NCBI GenBank assembly: GCA_036399775.1
Contig: DASWMJ010000072.1
Coordinates: 1 to 64,000 of the forward strand
Length of the DNA stretch: 64,000 nt
Source of the DNA: JADMIH01 sp036399775
Lineage (GTDB): Bacteria; Chloroflexota; Chloroflexia; QHBQ01; JADMIH01
Reading direction: 5' to 3'
Shown here one piece after another: positions 42,404-51,969 of the stretch; within the stretch, counting starts at the first letter, position 1, and the number at the start of each line of letters is the position of its first letter. The translations under genes were made by a program, and so were the position numbers. The notes under the pieces are model-generated. The model saw only the letters and a list, made by a program, of their open reading frames with translations, had not been told where the DNA came from and did not search any database.

Positions 42404-42559
42404 AAAAATCTCCTCCTTGCAGAGATTGGACGCCGCGTGCTGGTGTAGAGCACGCACGTTACGGCCCGCAAATCGTCGGCACATTCTATCAGGTATACAC
42501 CCACGTCTGCCCCAGGGTTCACACATTATAGCAAAGGGAGGATTTTTATATCAACGTCT

Positions 42560-42650
42560 AAACAAAGGAATATCTCCCGTAGGGGCGACCCGGTGGGTCG
42601 CCCTGGTGGGGATGGCGTACTATGCTTGCCTGCTACCCCAAACCTGAACA
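42560..42650. repeat. Family C element, partial
   Basis: AAAGGAATATCTCCCGTAGG, GACCCGGTGGGTCGCC and the GGTGGGGATGGCGTAC spacer are present; the right half is different (CCTGAACAATTA). A heptad array (42757-42791) lies just upstream of the next gene. No gene is visible in 42404-42804. Confidence 0.65.
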
Positions 42651-42804
42651 ATTACAACAAACGCACGACAGTGGGAACCTGCCCACAGGGCATGGTGTAT
42701 ATGCTTCTGAGTAAACATGACCTTACAGGTCACGACAGCGAATGAAATAACATCAAGCTCTGACCCCTAACCCCTGATCCCTGACCCCTTAACAAGGAGG
42801 CTAT

Positions 42805-44337
42805 ATGCTGTTCGTAAAGAGATGGGCCCGCCTCACCCTTCACAGGAGAGCGTTTCCCATCACATTATGCATAGTGCTCTTATGCGCCGGAGCAGCGTCG
42901 GTATCCGCAGGAGGCAGCACACGTTCCCGGTTCGATAACCCGCGAGCCCGTCTCTACGCAGTAGCGACCCCCGCGCCAATCCCTGCCGGCACGCCACCCG
43001 TGCCCCTCCCCGGCGCTAATAGCCAAACCTTCCCCGAAACAGGCAAGACGGTAAGCGGAGTTTTCCTCGACTACTGGACCGCGCACGGCGGCCTCGCCCA
43101 GCAAGGCTACCCCATCTCCGATGTAATGGGAGAAATATCGCCTCTTGATGGTAAGCCTTACACCGTGCAGTATTTCGAGCGCGCGGTCTTCGAGTACCAC
43201 CCCGACCAGCAGCCACCCTTCGACGTGCTGCTCTCGCAGTTAGGCACTTTCCGGTACAGGCAAAAATACCCGCAGGGCGCGCCCAACCCGGAGCCTGACA
43301 CCTCCGCAGGCTCCCAGCTATTCACCGAGACGGGCAAGCGGGTAGGCGGCAAGTTCCTGGCTTACTGGAAGGCCAACGGGGGGCTGGCGCAGCAGGGCTA
43401 CCCGATCTCCAGCGAGTTCACGGAAGTCAGCGACCTCGATGGCAAGCCTTACACGGTGCAATACTTCGAGCGGGCGGTATTCGAGATGCATCCTGAGAAC
43501 GCCCCACCCTACGATGTGCTCTTGAGCCAGCTAGGCACCTTCCGCTACAAGCAGAATTACGTCGCTAACCACGGCAGCCCTGTCGAGGGCTTGTTCGATG
43601 TGGGCGGCTACAAGCTGTGGATCAGTTGCGCCGGGCAGGGCAGCCCTACGGTCATCATGGACTCGGCCCTGGGGGACTCCTCCGGCGACTGGATAGGCGT
43701 CCAGCCCGGCGTCTCCGGGTTCGCACGCGCCTGCGTATACGACCGCGCCAACCTGGGCAAGAGTGAGGCCGGGCCATCCCCGCGCACCAGCCGCCAGGTG
43801 GTGGAAGAGCTACACAGGCTGCTTGCCGCCGCGAAGGTCGAGGGGCCATACGTGCTGGTCGGGGGCGCGGAAGGCGGGCTTAATATGCAGCTTTTCGCCA
43901 AGCTCTACAAGAGCGAGGTATCCGGCCTGGTGCTGGTGGACGCGGTCCACCCCGACCTGGACGCGCGCTACGCCGCCATCCTGACGCCGGAGCAGGAACA
44001 GCAGCGCCAGCGACTGATAAACCGCAACCGTGAGCGCGCCACCTACGACGATACCCACCTGAGCGGCGCGCAGGTGCGCGAGGCCGGGCCTCTGCCCAAC
44101 GTGCCTACGGTAGTGCTACGACACGGCCTGCCTCTACCACAACCTGCCGGCTGGCCCGTGGACGACATAGAGCGGATATGGCGCGAAATGCAGGAAGAAT
44201 TGGCGAACAGCGTACCCGGTGCCAGGTTAGTGGTAGCCGAGCAAAGCCGGCACTACATCCAGTTCGACCAACCCGACCTGGTGGTAGAAATGATCCGTGA
44301 CGTAGTAATGGCTTCGCGGGGCGCTGGCGGACGGTGA
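42805..44337 (+). CDS. Exported wall-module protein with alpha/beta-hydrolase fold lacking the serine nucleophile
   Basis: AAGGAGG lies five bases upstream of the ATG. The 510-residue protein has a signal peptide (about 1-36), then two ~80-residue modules (about 70-160 and 170-260), each reading FxETGKxVxGxFLxYW..., GLAQQGYPIS, KPYTVQYFERAVFE and HPxxxPPxDVLLSQLG. The C-terminal alpha/beta-hydrolase homologue keeps VYDRANLGKSEAGPSP, VLVDAVHPD and EQSRHYIQFDQPDL with the acid and His. The nucleophile elbow reads VGGAEGGLN: the expected Ser is Ala and the preceding His is Gly. It may be a binding protein rather than an enzyme. The wall module is shared with the glycosidase at 60092-62581. Confidence 0.82.
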   Translation: MLFVKRWARLTLHRRAFPITLCIVLLCAGAASVSAGGSTRSRFDNPRARLYAVATPAPIPAGTPPVPLPGANSQTFPETGKTVSGVFLDYWTAHGGLAQQGYPISDVMGEISPLDGKPYTVQYFERAVFEYHPDQQPPFDVLLSQLGTFRYRQKYPQGAPNPEPDTSAGSQLFTETGKRVGGKFLAYWKANGGLAQQGYPISSEFTEVSDLDGKPYTVQYFERAVFEMHPENAPPYDVLLSQLGTFRYKQNYVANHGSPVEGLFDVGGYKLWISCAGQGSPTVIMDSALGDSSGDWIGVQPGVSGFARACVYDRANLGKSEAGPSPRTSRQVVEELHRLLAAAKVEGPYVLVGGAEGGLNMQLFAKLYKSEVSGLVLVDAVHPDLDARYAAILTPEQEQQRQRLINRNRERATYDDTHLSGAQVREAGPLPNVPTVVLRHGLPLPQPAGWPVDDIERIWREMQEELANSVPGARLVVAEQSRHYIQFDQPDLVVEMIRDVVMASRGAGGR

Positions 44338-44372
44338 AACGCGAAACGCGACCCTCCCCTACAGTCACCGCC

Positions 44373-45134
44373 CTATCCTTCCTTACCCAACGCGCCGAGC
44401 ACGCGAGGCAAGAAGGCGCGGCGCACTTCCGACGCCCCGGTGAGGCTCGGCTCAATTGTGTAGGTAAACCATGAAGGGTCGCCCTTGAGGAAATGGGCGT
44501 GAAGGTCCACCAGCGCCCCGTAGCGGCCAGCTATCTCGGCTATGGCGGCGTTCACCCGCCGGTGATTCTCTCGCGCCACCCTGGGGTCTACGCCCAGGAA
44601 GTTATTGCTGTCATCGCCGAAGGATGGGTCGTAGACGTTTCCCAGGAAGACGGGCCGTACAGGCAGGCTACGCACAAAGCTATCCAACGCCTGCGCGAAA
44701 GTAGTCACGCCCGGCCCCTCGTCGGCTACCAGACCTTGCAGCAAATCATTGCCGCCCACCGTAATAATGGCGATGGAGCGCCCCTCTACCCGCAGGTCGC
44801 GGGCCTGTGCGGGGAGGCCGCTGACCGTCGCGCCGTCCACCGCGCGATGTTCCAGCCGGGCTGGACCTCTTGATGCCAGGTCCTGGCCTCTGAAGTCGGG
44901 AAACAGGCCGTCGTCGTTTCGGACCAGCAATTGGCCTGGGTGGACGCCCCGCTCGTTGTAATGCGCGCAATCCAGGATGGAATCGCCAAAAGTGTAGAGT
45001 GTGACCATCCCCTTCTTCCCCCTCTGCCGCGAGAGCATCCCAACCCCGGCAGCCACCGCGCCGAGGGCCGCCAACCCAGCCAATCCTATAAACCCGCGCC
45101 GCGACACCCTGCCCGCCTCCAATTCGCCCTCCAT
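44373..45134 (-). CDS. TAT-exported SGNH/GDSL-type hydrolase
   Basis: From the ATG at 45134 the product is 253 residues with a twin-arginine-like signal (VSRRGFIGLAGLAALGAVAAG). Block I is TLYTFGDSILDCAH, block III VGGNDLLQG with the Asn. The C-terminal end reads IEPSLTGASEVRRAFLP, which lacks the usual DxxH of block V; the catalytic His is not obvious, though an H lies earlier in LVDLHAHFLKGD. The family includes esterases and lipases acting on lipids or wall polymers. No Shine-Dalgarno sequence is clear at either candidate start. Confidence 0.75.
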   Translation of the reverse strand: MEGELEAGRVSRRGFIGLAGLAALGAVAAGVGMLSRQRGKKGMVTLYTFGDSILDCAHYNERGVHPGQLLVRNDDGLFPDFRGQDLASRGPARLEHRAVDGATVSGLPAQARDLRVEGRSIAIITVGGNDLLQGLVADEGPGVTTFAQALDSFVRSLPVRPVFLGNVYDPSFGDDSNNFLGVDPRVARENHRRVNAAIAEIAGRYGALVDLHAHFLKGDPSWFTYTIEPSLTGASEVRRAFLPRVLGALGKEG

Positions 45135-45290
45135 TCGTAAACACTCGCAAGGGTGCATGTTGCGTGCCAGGTGGAGAGCCAACCACAAAGACACAAAGAG
45201 TACAAAGTTCGCTAGAGTAAGGCGAATGGAACCGCACAGACGCAGAGGTTATTTAGAGCTTTACGCATCAACCCAATTATTGTGAAGGTA

Positions 45291-45491
45291 ACAGCCCCGG
45301 AGGGGCGTAAGAAAGTAGCCCCTGGCGCAAGCCTGGGGAAAGCTGTCCTCTCTCCTCTTATAGCCCCGGAGGGGCGTAAGATAGTAGCCCCTTTGCTCAC
45401 GTCTTACGCCCATCCGGGGCTACGGCTTTTATATGAACTTTACCCCAGGCTTGCGCCAGGGGCTACTATCTTACGCCCCTCCGGGGCTTGC
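45291..45491. repeat. About 200-bp palindromic repeat family B, copy 2
   Basis: Same architecture as 7976-8190: CAGCCCCGGAGGGGCGTAAG at the left, inverted partner ending CCCCTCCGGGGCTTG at the right, with inner inverted copies and the GCGCAAGCCTGGGG motif. The 45135-45540 gap also holds CAAAGACACAAAG-type repeats (about 45177-45225). Confidence 0.75.
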
Positions 45492-45540
45492 TTTGGCTGT
45501 CCTCCTTAGCTGATACCTATGGGTTGTTGCCTGATTACAG

Positions 45541-47898
45541 CTACTTCAATCGGAGGGATATGTCCTGTAGAGCAAAGCTGAGTTGGCGTGCATCGGCCTG
45601 CGGGTTGTCGGTTGGGAGGGGCGGTTCGGGGCTGGTAAAATCCAGGAGATTGTTGCCGGGGGGCATAGTCAATTCCAGTGATACCGGCTTGGGACCTTCT
45701 TCAGGCCTGAGTTGTATGCTGGCGGCCTCATAACCGTTGATGGTGACCTTGAGAGTGCGCGGCTCCTTGTAAGGGTAGGCCGTGAAGTTGAGCACGGCGC
45801 GCACGGGTTCCCTGCTGAGATTCATCGTGTATAGCTGGGCAGTAGGCTTTATCACGTACCCTGAGCGGGTTACTACCACCGTATTATCAGCCCAACGGTA
45901 CACTTTGCCATCGGGACCGGTCTCGGCGGTATGCCAGCCCTCCCCAACGTCCAGGGTGAGTGGGTTTGAAGGCGGCGGGACCGTAGGCACTTTATACACC
46001 CGCATCAGCCTGTCATCGAAATACGGCTTTGCATCCTCACCAAGCACCCGCTTTATGACCTCTTCCATCCGCGCCCAGTTTTCGGGAGTGATGGCCTCCT
46101 TGTAGAGGATGATGTACGGCGTGTTGTAGTAATTCAGGATGGGGATGCCGTGAGTGGCGTAGTCGGTGCGCCGGAGGAAATCGCGCTCCGGGTAATAAAG
46201 GTCGGTCCACGAGCGGGGGAACTCAAGCATCCAGAGGTGGCGAAAGAGGCTGGCGTGCTTCACGAAGTTGTTGGGGTTGTCGAGTTTGCGGTCGCGGGCC
46301 AGGCGGCCACTGTATCGCTGCTTATGGTGGAGCACCTGGTACATCTGGTAGTGGTCCGGCCCGCGGCCCGCCTCGCTGAAAATGGGCAATTCAAGGATAG
46401 CGTAGGTCTCTTTATCCTCGGCGATTTGGCGGTAGAAGTCCGGCCAGTCGGGCGGGCTGATGCGCGCGTCGCCGCTCTCGGCCATTACTTTGCTGGTAGA
46501 CAGCATCACGAACAGAGCCAGCAAAGCAGCAGGGACAACCTTCGCCCATCTAAACGACAGGGAACGCAGATCGGCAACCCACGCCAGCAGCGCGCGGAAG
46601 CCGAACGCCGCCGGCACGCCCATCCCCATGGTGGCGATGAGGCTGAATCGGGCCGGGTCGCGCCCTGAGCTTATCACGGGCAGGTTCTGCATCAGCGCAT
46701 AGAGTCCGGGGATACCCGTTTCCTCGCCATTGAGCAGTACGATAGGGCCAAGCGACATGGCGTAGAAGAAGGCCACCACAAGCAGCCAGAAGATGCCCGT
46801 CTCGCGTGCGCGCCCACCCTGCCGGAAAGTAAACCATATACCCCCAACAGCCATACCGAGTATCAGCAGCCCGTGAAGGCCCATGCCTGGGTTGGCGAGC
46901 CAGCCTATATCTACCGAATGCTGCACGCTCTGGTAGCTAACATCGAGCCAGGGCGACTCGGCGGCCTCTTTTATCATGGGGAGAAGCAGGGGCGGCGTAA
47001 CGATCGCCGCGTAGATGCCCCCTATCCCCGCGAGCCGGGCGAATATGTACGCTTTTTCCCGGCGCGTGCGGCGCGTGAAGAGCACGAACGCGCCGTAGAG
47101 CATAGTCACGAAGACAATGAACATGAGGTACTGCCAATCGGTCAGGGTGGTGAAAAGCAGCATCAGTATGGCGAGCGCCATGTAGATGGGCCACAGGCGA
47201 TTCTCGCGTCCCACCAGGTTATCGTCATGGCCCCAGATAGGCCTCCCATGAAGCGCGCGAAAGAGGAAGAATAGATAGAGCGGCATCCATTGTAGGGTTA
47301 TCATGTTGCTCTGGCCCACCGCCAGGAAAACTGTGATGTGGTAATCGGTATATGTGGCGACCACCGCGCCCGCGAACGCCGCCCAGGGGTTGCCCACGAG
47401 ATCGCGAATTAGGAGGAAACTGAATATGGCGGTGAGCACCGGCGCGGCCAGGAAGATGAGGTTGAAGGTAGGTATGTAGCCCAGCGTGAGGTTGAAGGGC
47501 ATAGTCGCCAGGCCGTTGAGGGGGTTATACGTGTGGAAGCGGAGGCTGATACCTGTGGGGTAGTATATGTAGTCGGTGAAGAATGGGTTGCGATGCAGAT
47601 CGAAGAGAGCGGTCTTGATCCAGTAGTAGTTCCACATATTATTGTAGCCGTCGAGGTGCCCGCCCACCACGCCGCCGTTGAGGTCGAGCAAAGGCACGCG
47701 TGCATAGACGGCAGCCAGAGCTAGGGAAGCCAACGAGACCCAGGTGAGAGGACTGCGTAGGGAGCGAGCCGGGGGTATGGCTTGCTCCTGGCCTTGCTGC
47801 GACGTTCCCACGTCCACCTCAATGCGTTCGGGTTGAGCAGTGAGGGCAGGGGCCTCCGTGGCGCTCTTCAGCCGGGCCATGCGAGTTATCGGCAGCAT
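45541..47898 (-). CDS. Large GT-C-like multi-pass membrane protein (putative glycosyltransferase)
   Basis: The 785-residue protein has at least ten membrane helices in residues about 50-480 (WVSLASLALAAVYARVPLL; IFLAAPVLTAIFSFLLI; YMALAILMLLFTTLTDWQYLMFIV and others). GGHLDGYNNMWNYYW contains a D in the first loop, as in GT-C polyprenol-linked sugar transferases. The last ~300 residues are an extracytoplasmic beta-rich domain with YPERDFLRR, NYYNTPYIIL and TVVVTRSGYVI. It probably transfers or mobilises sugars at the outer membrane face; the acceptor is unknown. An extended -10 (TGATATAAT, complement 47970-47978) may be its promoter. Confidence 0.7.
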   Translation of the reverse strand: MLPITRMARLKSATEAPALTAQPERIEVDVGTSQQGQEQAIPPARSLRSPLTWVSLASLALAAVYARVPLLDLNGGVVGGHLDGYNNMWNYYWIKTALFDLHRNPFFTDYIYYPTGISLRFHTYNPLNGLATMPFNLTLGYIPTFNLIFLAAPVLTAIFSFLLIRDLVGNPWAAFAGAVVATYTDYHITVFLAVGQSNMITLQWMPLYLFFLFRALHGRPIWGHDDNLVGRENRLWPIYMALAILMLLFTTLTDWQYLMFIVFVTMLYGAFVLFTRRTRREKAYIFARLAGIGGIYAAIVTPPLLLPMIKEAAESPWLDVSYQSVQHSVDIGWLANPGMGLHGLLILGMAVGGIWFTFRQGGRARETGIFWLLVVAFFYAMSLGPIVLLNGEETGIPGLYALMQNLPVISSGRDPARFSLIATMGMGVPAAFGFRALLAWVADLRSLSFRWAKVVPAALLALFVMLSTSKVMAESGDARISPPDWPDFYRQIAEDKETYAILELPIFSEAGRGPDHYQMYQVLHHKQRYSGRLARDRKLDNPNNFVKHASLFRHLWMLEFPRSWTDLYYPERDFLRRTDYATHGIPILNYYNTPYIILYKEAITPENWARMEEVIKRVLGEDAKPYFDDRLMRVYKVPTVPPPSNPLTLDVGEGWHTAETGPDGKVYRWADNTVVVTRSGYVIKPTAQLYTMNLSREPVRAVLNFTAYPYKEPRTLKVTINGYEAASIQLRPEEGPKPVSLELTMPPGNNLLDFTSPEPPLPTDNPQADARQLSFALQDISLRLK

Positions 47899-48013
47899 TA
47901 TTGTTCAGGGGAAGAAGTCGTGCCTGTGGGATTGGCCGCGTATGCTGCGGTTCCTGGTTTCATGGGGACATTATATCAGCATCAGGAGGGTAATGTCGCA
48001 GGGCAACCACCAT

Positions 48014-49369
48014 TTAGCCGATAGGCATCACAAACGAGTCCTGGCGGGGGAATAGAGTGCTGACGGCCAGCCTGCCTTCGTCCCCTTTGAACCAGCAATC
48101 GGGGAAGACACGCTCAAGGTCCTCCAGGTTGAGATGGCCGAAGAGCATGTGCAAGAAGGTCAGGTTGGGGAAGAAAGCGTTGCCGTCCTCCTGGTGGGAA
48201 GGCGCGTAGGGCGCGGCCTCTGTGAATTTGCCGTCCTGGAAGGAGAGCTTGACATTGCTCCTGTAAAAGTTGAACTTGAACTCTCCCGTATGCCCGGCAA
48301 GCGCGGATGAGGCCAGCCTATCCTCTAGTACGGGTGCGATATGGCGCAGGAACGCGGCCACGTCCGGCACGCGCATGAAGTAGGTATAACCGGGCGGCTT
48401 GCGTGGTAGCTTGCTGGGGATGGCATCGTAGACGGGGTGCTTGTCGCCCAGCGAGAGCATGAAGGCCCCAAAGTCTACCTTCTTCTCGCGCTCCGCGTAC
48501 TCCTTACCCACCTTCTCTAAATAGCGTAGCACGCTTGGAGTGACCGCCACCCACGGTGCGCCCGGCTTCAGTTCGTACATATTGACCGAGAGGGTCGGAC
48601 CCCAAACAGTGTCGTTATGGATGATGAAGCCTAACGCTTCACCCTCCGGCGTAGCGATGATACATATCTCCTTGTGCTCCACGCTCCTGTAACTCCTACC
48701 GCGCAGTTCGTACCTCCATAAAGCAGCGTCGCGCACGGCTGATACCAGGTAACGCTTCATAGCACGGTTATACAGGCCCTCGATGAAGGGCAGATCGTCG
48801 TCGGTGGCGGGGCGCACCTGGTACGGCTCCGGCGCATCTTCCTTCAGCCTGGGGATGTGAGCCAGGTAGCCCACCCGCCTGCTTGGGAGAGCAAGGGTCA
48901 TCTCGTAGCCGAACTGTCGGTAGTAATAGGGTATGCCGGTTATGGCTTGCGCCATCTCGCCACGCTCGGCGCTCCACTGGTGAAGCACCTCGAATTGGGC
49001 GCGCACCAGCCCTCGATTGCGGTAGTCGGGGTGCGTGGCTACCAACTCCGGCCTGCCCACCTTGAACTCTATGCCGCCGTATGACCACACCTGCGATATG
49101 AGGTTGGTGGTTGACACGATCGCCTTCGCCTGGGTATCCTCCACCACCAGGAAGTCGCCAACAGGGAAGGTAGGGTGGTCGCCTCGCATGAGGTCGCGGG
49201 TCCAGATAATAACGGAGTTGTCAGGCATGTCGGAATCGTGTTCCATATGCATCAGCCCATTGAAGGCCGCCAGCTCCTCGGTGTCCGCTTCGGTGGCGCG
49301 CCTGAGCACCAGCCCGTCCCCCAGGTCGCGGATAATCGTGCTTTCTTCTACAGCCTCTTGCGCCATCAT
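48014..49369 (-). CDS. Eis-like GNAT N-acetyltransferase
   Basis: From the ATG at 49369 (AAAGGA five bases upstream) the product is 451 residues. Residues 1-150 form the first GNAT fold with the acetyl-CoA motif VATHPDYRNRGLVRAQF; a second GNAT-like region spans about 165-300; the C-terminal ~130 residues resemble the SCP-2-like domain of Eis. Eis enzymes acetylate aminoglycosides and peptides at several amines. The substrate here is not predicted. It is monocistronic. Confidence 0.82.
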   Translation of the reverse strand: MMAQEAVEESTIIRDLGDGLVLRRATEADTEELAAFNGLMHMEHDSDMPDNSVIIWTRDLMRGDHPTFPVGDFLVVEDTQAKAIVSTTNLISQVWSYGGIEFKVGRPELVATHPDYRNRGLVRAQFEVLHQWSAERGEMAQAITGIPYYYRQFGYEMTLALPSRRVGYLAHIPRLKEDAPEPYQVRPATDDDLPFIEGLYNRAMKRYLVSAVRDAALWRYELRGRSYRSVEHKEICIIATPEGEALGFIIHNDTVWGPTLSVNMYELKPGAPWVAVTPSVLRYLEKVGKEYAEREKKVDFGAFMLSLGDKHPVYDAIPSKLPRKPPGYTYFMRVPDVAAFLRHIAPVLEDRLASSALAGHTGEFKFNFYRSNVKLSFQDGKFTEAAPYAPSHQEDGNAFFPNLTFLHMLFGHLNLEDLERVFPDCWFKGDEGRLAVSTLFPRQDSFVMPIG

Positions 49370-49487
49370 CGTGTTCCTTTCGTAATGCGCCACCCTTATA
49401 CAACTATCTGAATACTACGCTTCGCATCATATTATGCCATATAAGCAAAAGCATCAGCCCAGCGCAGTATATTCCTCGCGCACAAGT

Positions 49488-49570
49488 GTAAGCGTTCAGA
49501 TTTCCGGTAGGGGCGACCCGGTGGGTCGCCCCTACCGGAAACATTTCTTTATCCCTATTCTGAACATTTA
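49488..49570. mobile_element. 83-bp palindromic MITE with 9-bp target duplication
   Basis: Ends TAAGCGTTCAG and CTGAACATTTA are inverted with two mismatches; CGCACAAGT occurs at both flanks (49479-49487 and 49571-49579). The middle is the family C hairpin TTCCGGTAGGGGCGACCC with its perfect complement. Confidence 0.85.
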
Positions 49571-49684
49571 CGCACAAGTACCATGTTGACACTACTCATG
49601 TCGCCTGCTAGAATCCACACCATTGAAGTGTCGCTCGCTACGTGTATGCCGAGCCAGGATTTCGTATTCTCAGGACGTGCCCTT

Positions 49685-50029
49685 ATGGGTAAGCGCACCA
49701 GGCAACAAGAGAAACAATCGAGAGAGCGAACGCGCTCTAAGGCACCGAATCAGCGCAAGAAGGACAGGCGCGCCAAAAATCAAAGCCGGTTGGGAGGCTA
49801 TCTTCTTCGTGGTTTGGTATGGCTTTGGCACAACCATATTTGGTTCGGCTATGCCCTGGCAGCTTTCAGCCTGGTTTATATGTTTGGGTGGCTATGGTTC
49901 CTTCCAGAGCGAGTTGCGACGGTAATATTTATAGCCACGCTGGTTTACTGGTTTCTGTTCGTCACTATATGGCGATGGCGCGGGTTCTATATGATGAAGT
50001 GGTTTGATAGGGATAGGGATCCCGACTAA
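49685..50029 (+). CDS. Small two-TM membrane protein with basic N-terminus
   Basis: From the ATG at 49685 the product is 114 residues: a strongly basic N-terminus (MGKRTRQQEKQSRERTR) and two membrane helices (LVWLWHNHIWFGYALAAFSL and VATVIFIATLVYWFLFVTIW) with an aromatic C-terminal tail. No family recognised. The frame extends upstream to 49583, but that start has weaker support. It may be cotranscribed with the C39-like gene, whose start is 173 bases further. Confidence 0.5.
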   Translation: MGKRTRQQEKQSRERTRSKAPNQRKKDRRAKNQSRLGGYLLRGLVWLWHNHIWFGYALAAFSLVYMFGWLWFLPERVATVIFIATLVYWFLFVTIWRWRGFYMMKWFDRDRDPD

Positions 50030-50201
50030 ATATTTCTCAGCAAAGACCCGTCACCGGCATACAAAGATATTTGAATGTGTAAGCTTGCGCCTGTGTGCTT
50101 ACCCCCTCACGTTATGCCAACACTCTGGCATTCAACGCCCCGATGTTGTACTATACAGTGTCGTCGTAACATTCGATATAGGCAGAATGAAAGGGTATCA
50201 A

Positions 50202-51179
50202 ATGGCAGGGCGTGGAGTTGGCCTGTTGGTGGGATTGCTACTGATGGGCGTGATGCTCATGTCGGCGGGGTGCGATAGCGAGGAAGCCCCACCCCGACCT
50301 GGGCAGAACGATAACGACATAGCGATTGCCGCCCAGATACCGACCCAGGAACCGTCGGTCCCAACAGCCACCACCCAAATCGCCACCGCGACCGTCTTCA
50401 TCCCCGGCATGCCCGCCCTATGCCCCACCCCCACCGCGACAGAAGTGCCACCCACGCCCACAGCCACCTCTACTGCCACGCAAGTCCCGCCCGAACCCAC
50501 CCCCACCACCCAGGCAGCACGCGAGCCGGTCGTGGTCAACGGGCGCACTTATGACGCCTACATCCCCGCAGCCAGCAAGAAGGGCCAGTGGTATCACTAC
50601 ACCTGCGAGTTCGACGCAGCATGGGCGGTACTCAAAACTTATGGCTTCGACGTGGGACTGGAGAAGCAGGTGGAGTTAGTGGGGTTGGACACGAGCATCG
50701 AGCCGTACTACAGAGAGACCAAAGACGGCGTATTCATCTACGGCGGGGACATCACCAAAGCCTATTCGGGCGACTACAAAGAGAACTTCCTGGCGCGCTC
50801 AAGCGGCGAGGCGATGCGCAAAGTGTTCGAGCATTACGATTTGCACGTTACCGCGGTAAACACCCGCGAGGGCATTGAATCTGCCCTGCTAAGGGGAGAG
50901 TTGGTCTGGATCAAGACCACCGTAGACTTCAAGCCCTGGGTGCCCGCCACCTGGGTGATGCCCGATGGTCGCACCTACAAGACCGTGCTGGGCAACGACC
51001 ACGCAGCCGTCGTGATGGGCTTCAACTCGAAGAACGTAGTCATCCGCGACGTGCTGGGGCCGACAAGCACGAATTGGAACCGCGTCTACGAGTACGAAGT
51101 CAGTTGGGACAAGTTTATGAAGTCGTGGGGAGCGCAGTCGTTCGACGGGCTGGCGGTCGCGCCGCCGAGCGGGCAGTAG
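50202..51179 (+). CDS. C39-like cysteine-peptidase-fold lipoprotein
   Basis: The ATG at 50202 follows AAAGGG by six bases. The 325-residue protein has a lipobox (LMSAGC), a Thr/Pro-rich spacer, and a C39_2-type domain with Cys135 in HYTCEFDAAW, His in NDHAAVVMGF and Asp in VIRDVLGPT. Such lipoproteins may process or bind peptides at the surface; activity is not certain because many family members are inactive. The gene stands alone, converging with the PRC-barrel gene. Confidence 0.75.
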   Translation: MAGRGVGLLVGLLLMGVMLMSAGCDSEEAPPRPGQNDNDIAIAAQIPTQEPSVPTATTQIATATVFIPGMPALCPTPTATEVPPTPTATSTATQVPPEPTPTTQAAREPVVVNGRTYDAYIPAASKKGQWYHYTCEFDAAWAVLKTYGFDVGLEKQVELVGLDTSIEPYYRETKDGVFIYGGDITKAYSGDYKENFLARSSGEAMRKVFEHYDLHVTAVNTREGIESALLRGELVWIKTTVDFKPWVPATWVMPDGRTYKTVLGNDHAAVVMGFNSKNVVIRDVLGPTSTNWNRVYEYEVSWDKFMKSWGAQSFDGLAVAPPSGQ

Positions 51180-51192
51180 GGTTCGTGAATAC

Positions 51193-51753
51193 TCAGGTAG
51201 TCTCCAGCCGCGCCGAGGCCGGACCCTGTACAGTTCCGCCCGCCGCATTCGCCTGCGTGACCAGTCTCGACACCGCGTCCGCTTTGACGAGCACAGCGTC
51301 CGGCCCTATAGTGACAATTTCGCTCATTGGCAGGTAGGATGGGCCAACCGATACGTTATCTACCCTGCCGCCGGAGACCTCGAAGCCGAGTATCTGGCCG
51401 GAGTCTTCGTCGAAGCAGATGTCGCTCACCGCGCTGAACTCGTCGCCTTTTTCGGTAAAGACCTTCTTGCCTATCAACTGGTCGTCGCGGTCCATTATCT
51501 CTTTGGCTGCGGCGAACGTGTCGGCCAGCAGCACGTCATCGCTGTCCGAGATGATAACGGCGTCCCTGCCGATGCTCGCCACCTTCTCCATAGGCACCAC
51601 TTTCGCCTTGCTGAAGAGGCCGCCCTCTTCGATGACCAGCGCCATGATAGCCGCGTGGTCCTTGCCAATGATCAAGTCCTTGACCGAACCCACCTTCTCG
51701 CCATCGCTACGGCTCAGCACCTTCTTGCCAACAACATCTTTGCACTTCAGCAT
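51193..51753 (-). CDS. Two-PRC-barrel protein
   Basis: From the ATG at 51753 the product is 186 residues: two PRC barrels (MLKCKDVVGKKVLSRSDGEK...AIMALVIEEG; then LIGKKVFTEKGDEFSAVSDI...ILGFEVSGG). Tandem PRC proteins occur in photosynthetic and nucleic-acid contexts; the role here is unknown. The gene converges with the C39-like gene, 13 bases between stops. Confidence 0.8.
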   Translation of the reverse strand: MLKCKDVVGKKVLSRSDGEKVGSVKDLIIGKDHAAIMALVIEEGGLFSKAKVVPMEKVASIGRDAVIISDSDDVLLADTFAAAKEIMDRDDQLIGKKVFTEKGDEFSAVSDICFDEDSGQILGFEVSGGRVDNVSVGPSYLPMSEIVTIGPDAVLVKADAVSRLVTQANAAGGTVQGPASARLETT

Positions 51754-51969
51754 CGCAGGCCCCCTCATTGAATACGCCTATTATGTCAAATCGGCATGTC
51801 AGCTACCCGCCCCGACTCATAATGTCGTGCCCGGTGCCAGTATACCCCAAAACCTCACCCATACACAGTTTGAACCACAAAGACACAAAGGGCACTAAGA
51901 ATGCATAACAAAACTATTATGGTAGTGTAAAAGGGATAGGGAGCTGGAAACGTCGATTGCGGGGGGACA

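Noticed and set aside
42403..42526. Upstream start for the metalloprotease
   Set aside because: The region encodes Arg/Cys-rich sequence unlike a signal peptide, and the strong ribosome site precedes 42403.
50004..50201. Longer N-terminus for the C39-like lipoprotein
   Set aside because: Residues are not signal-like; the lipoprotein signal begins at the ATG at 50202 behind AAAGGG.
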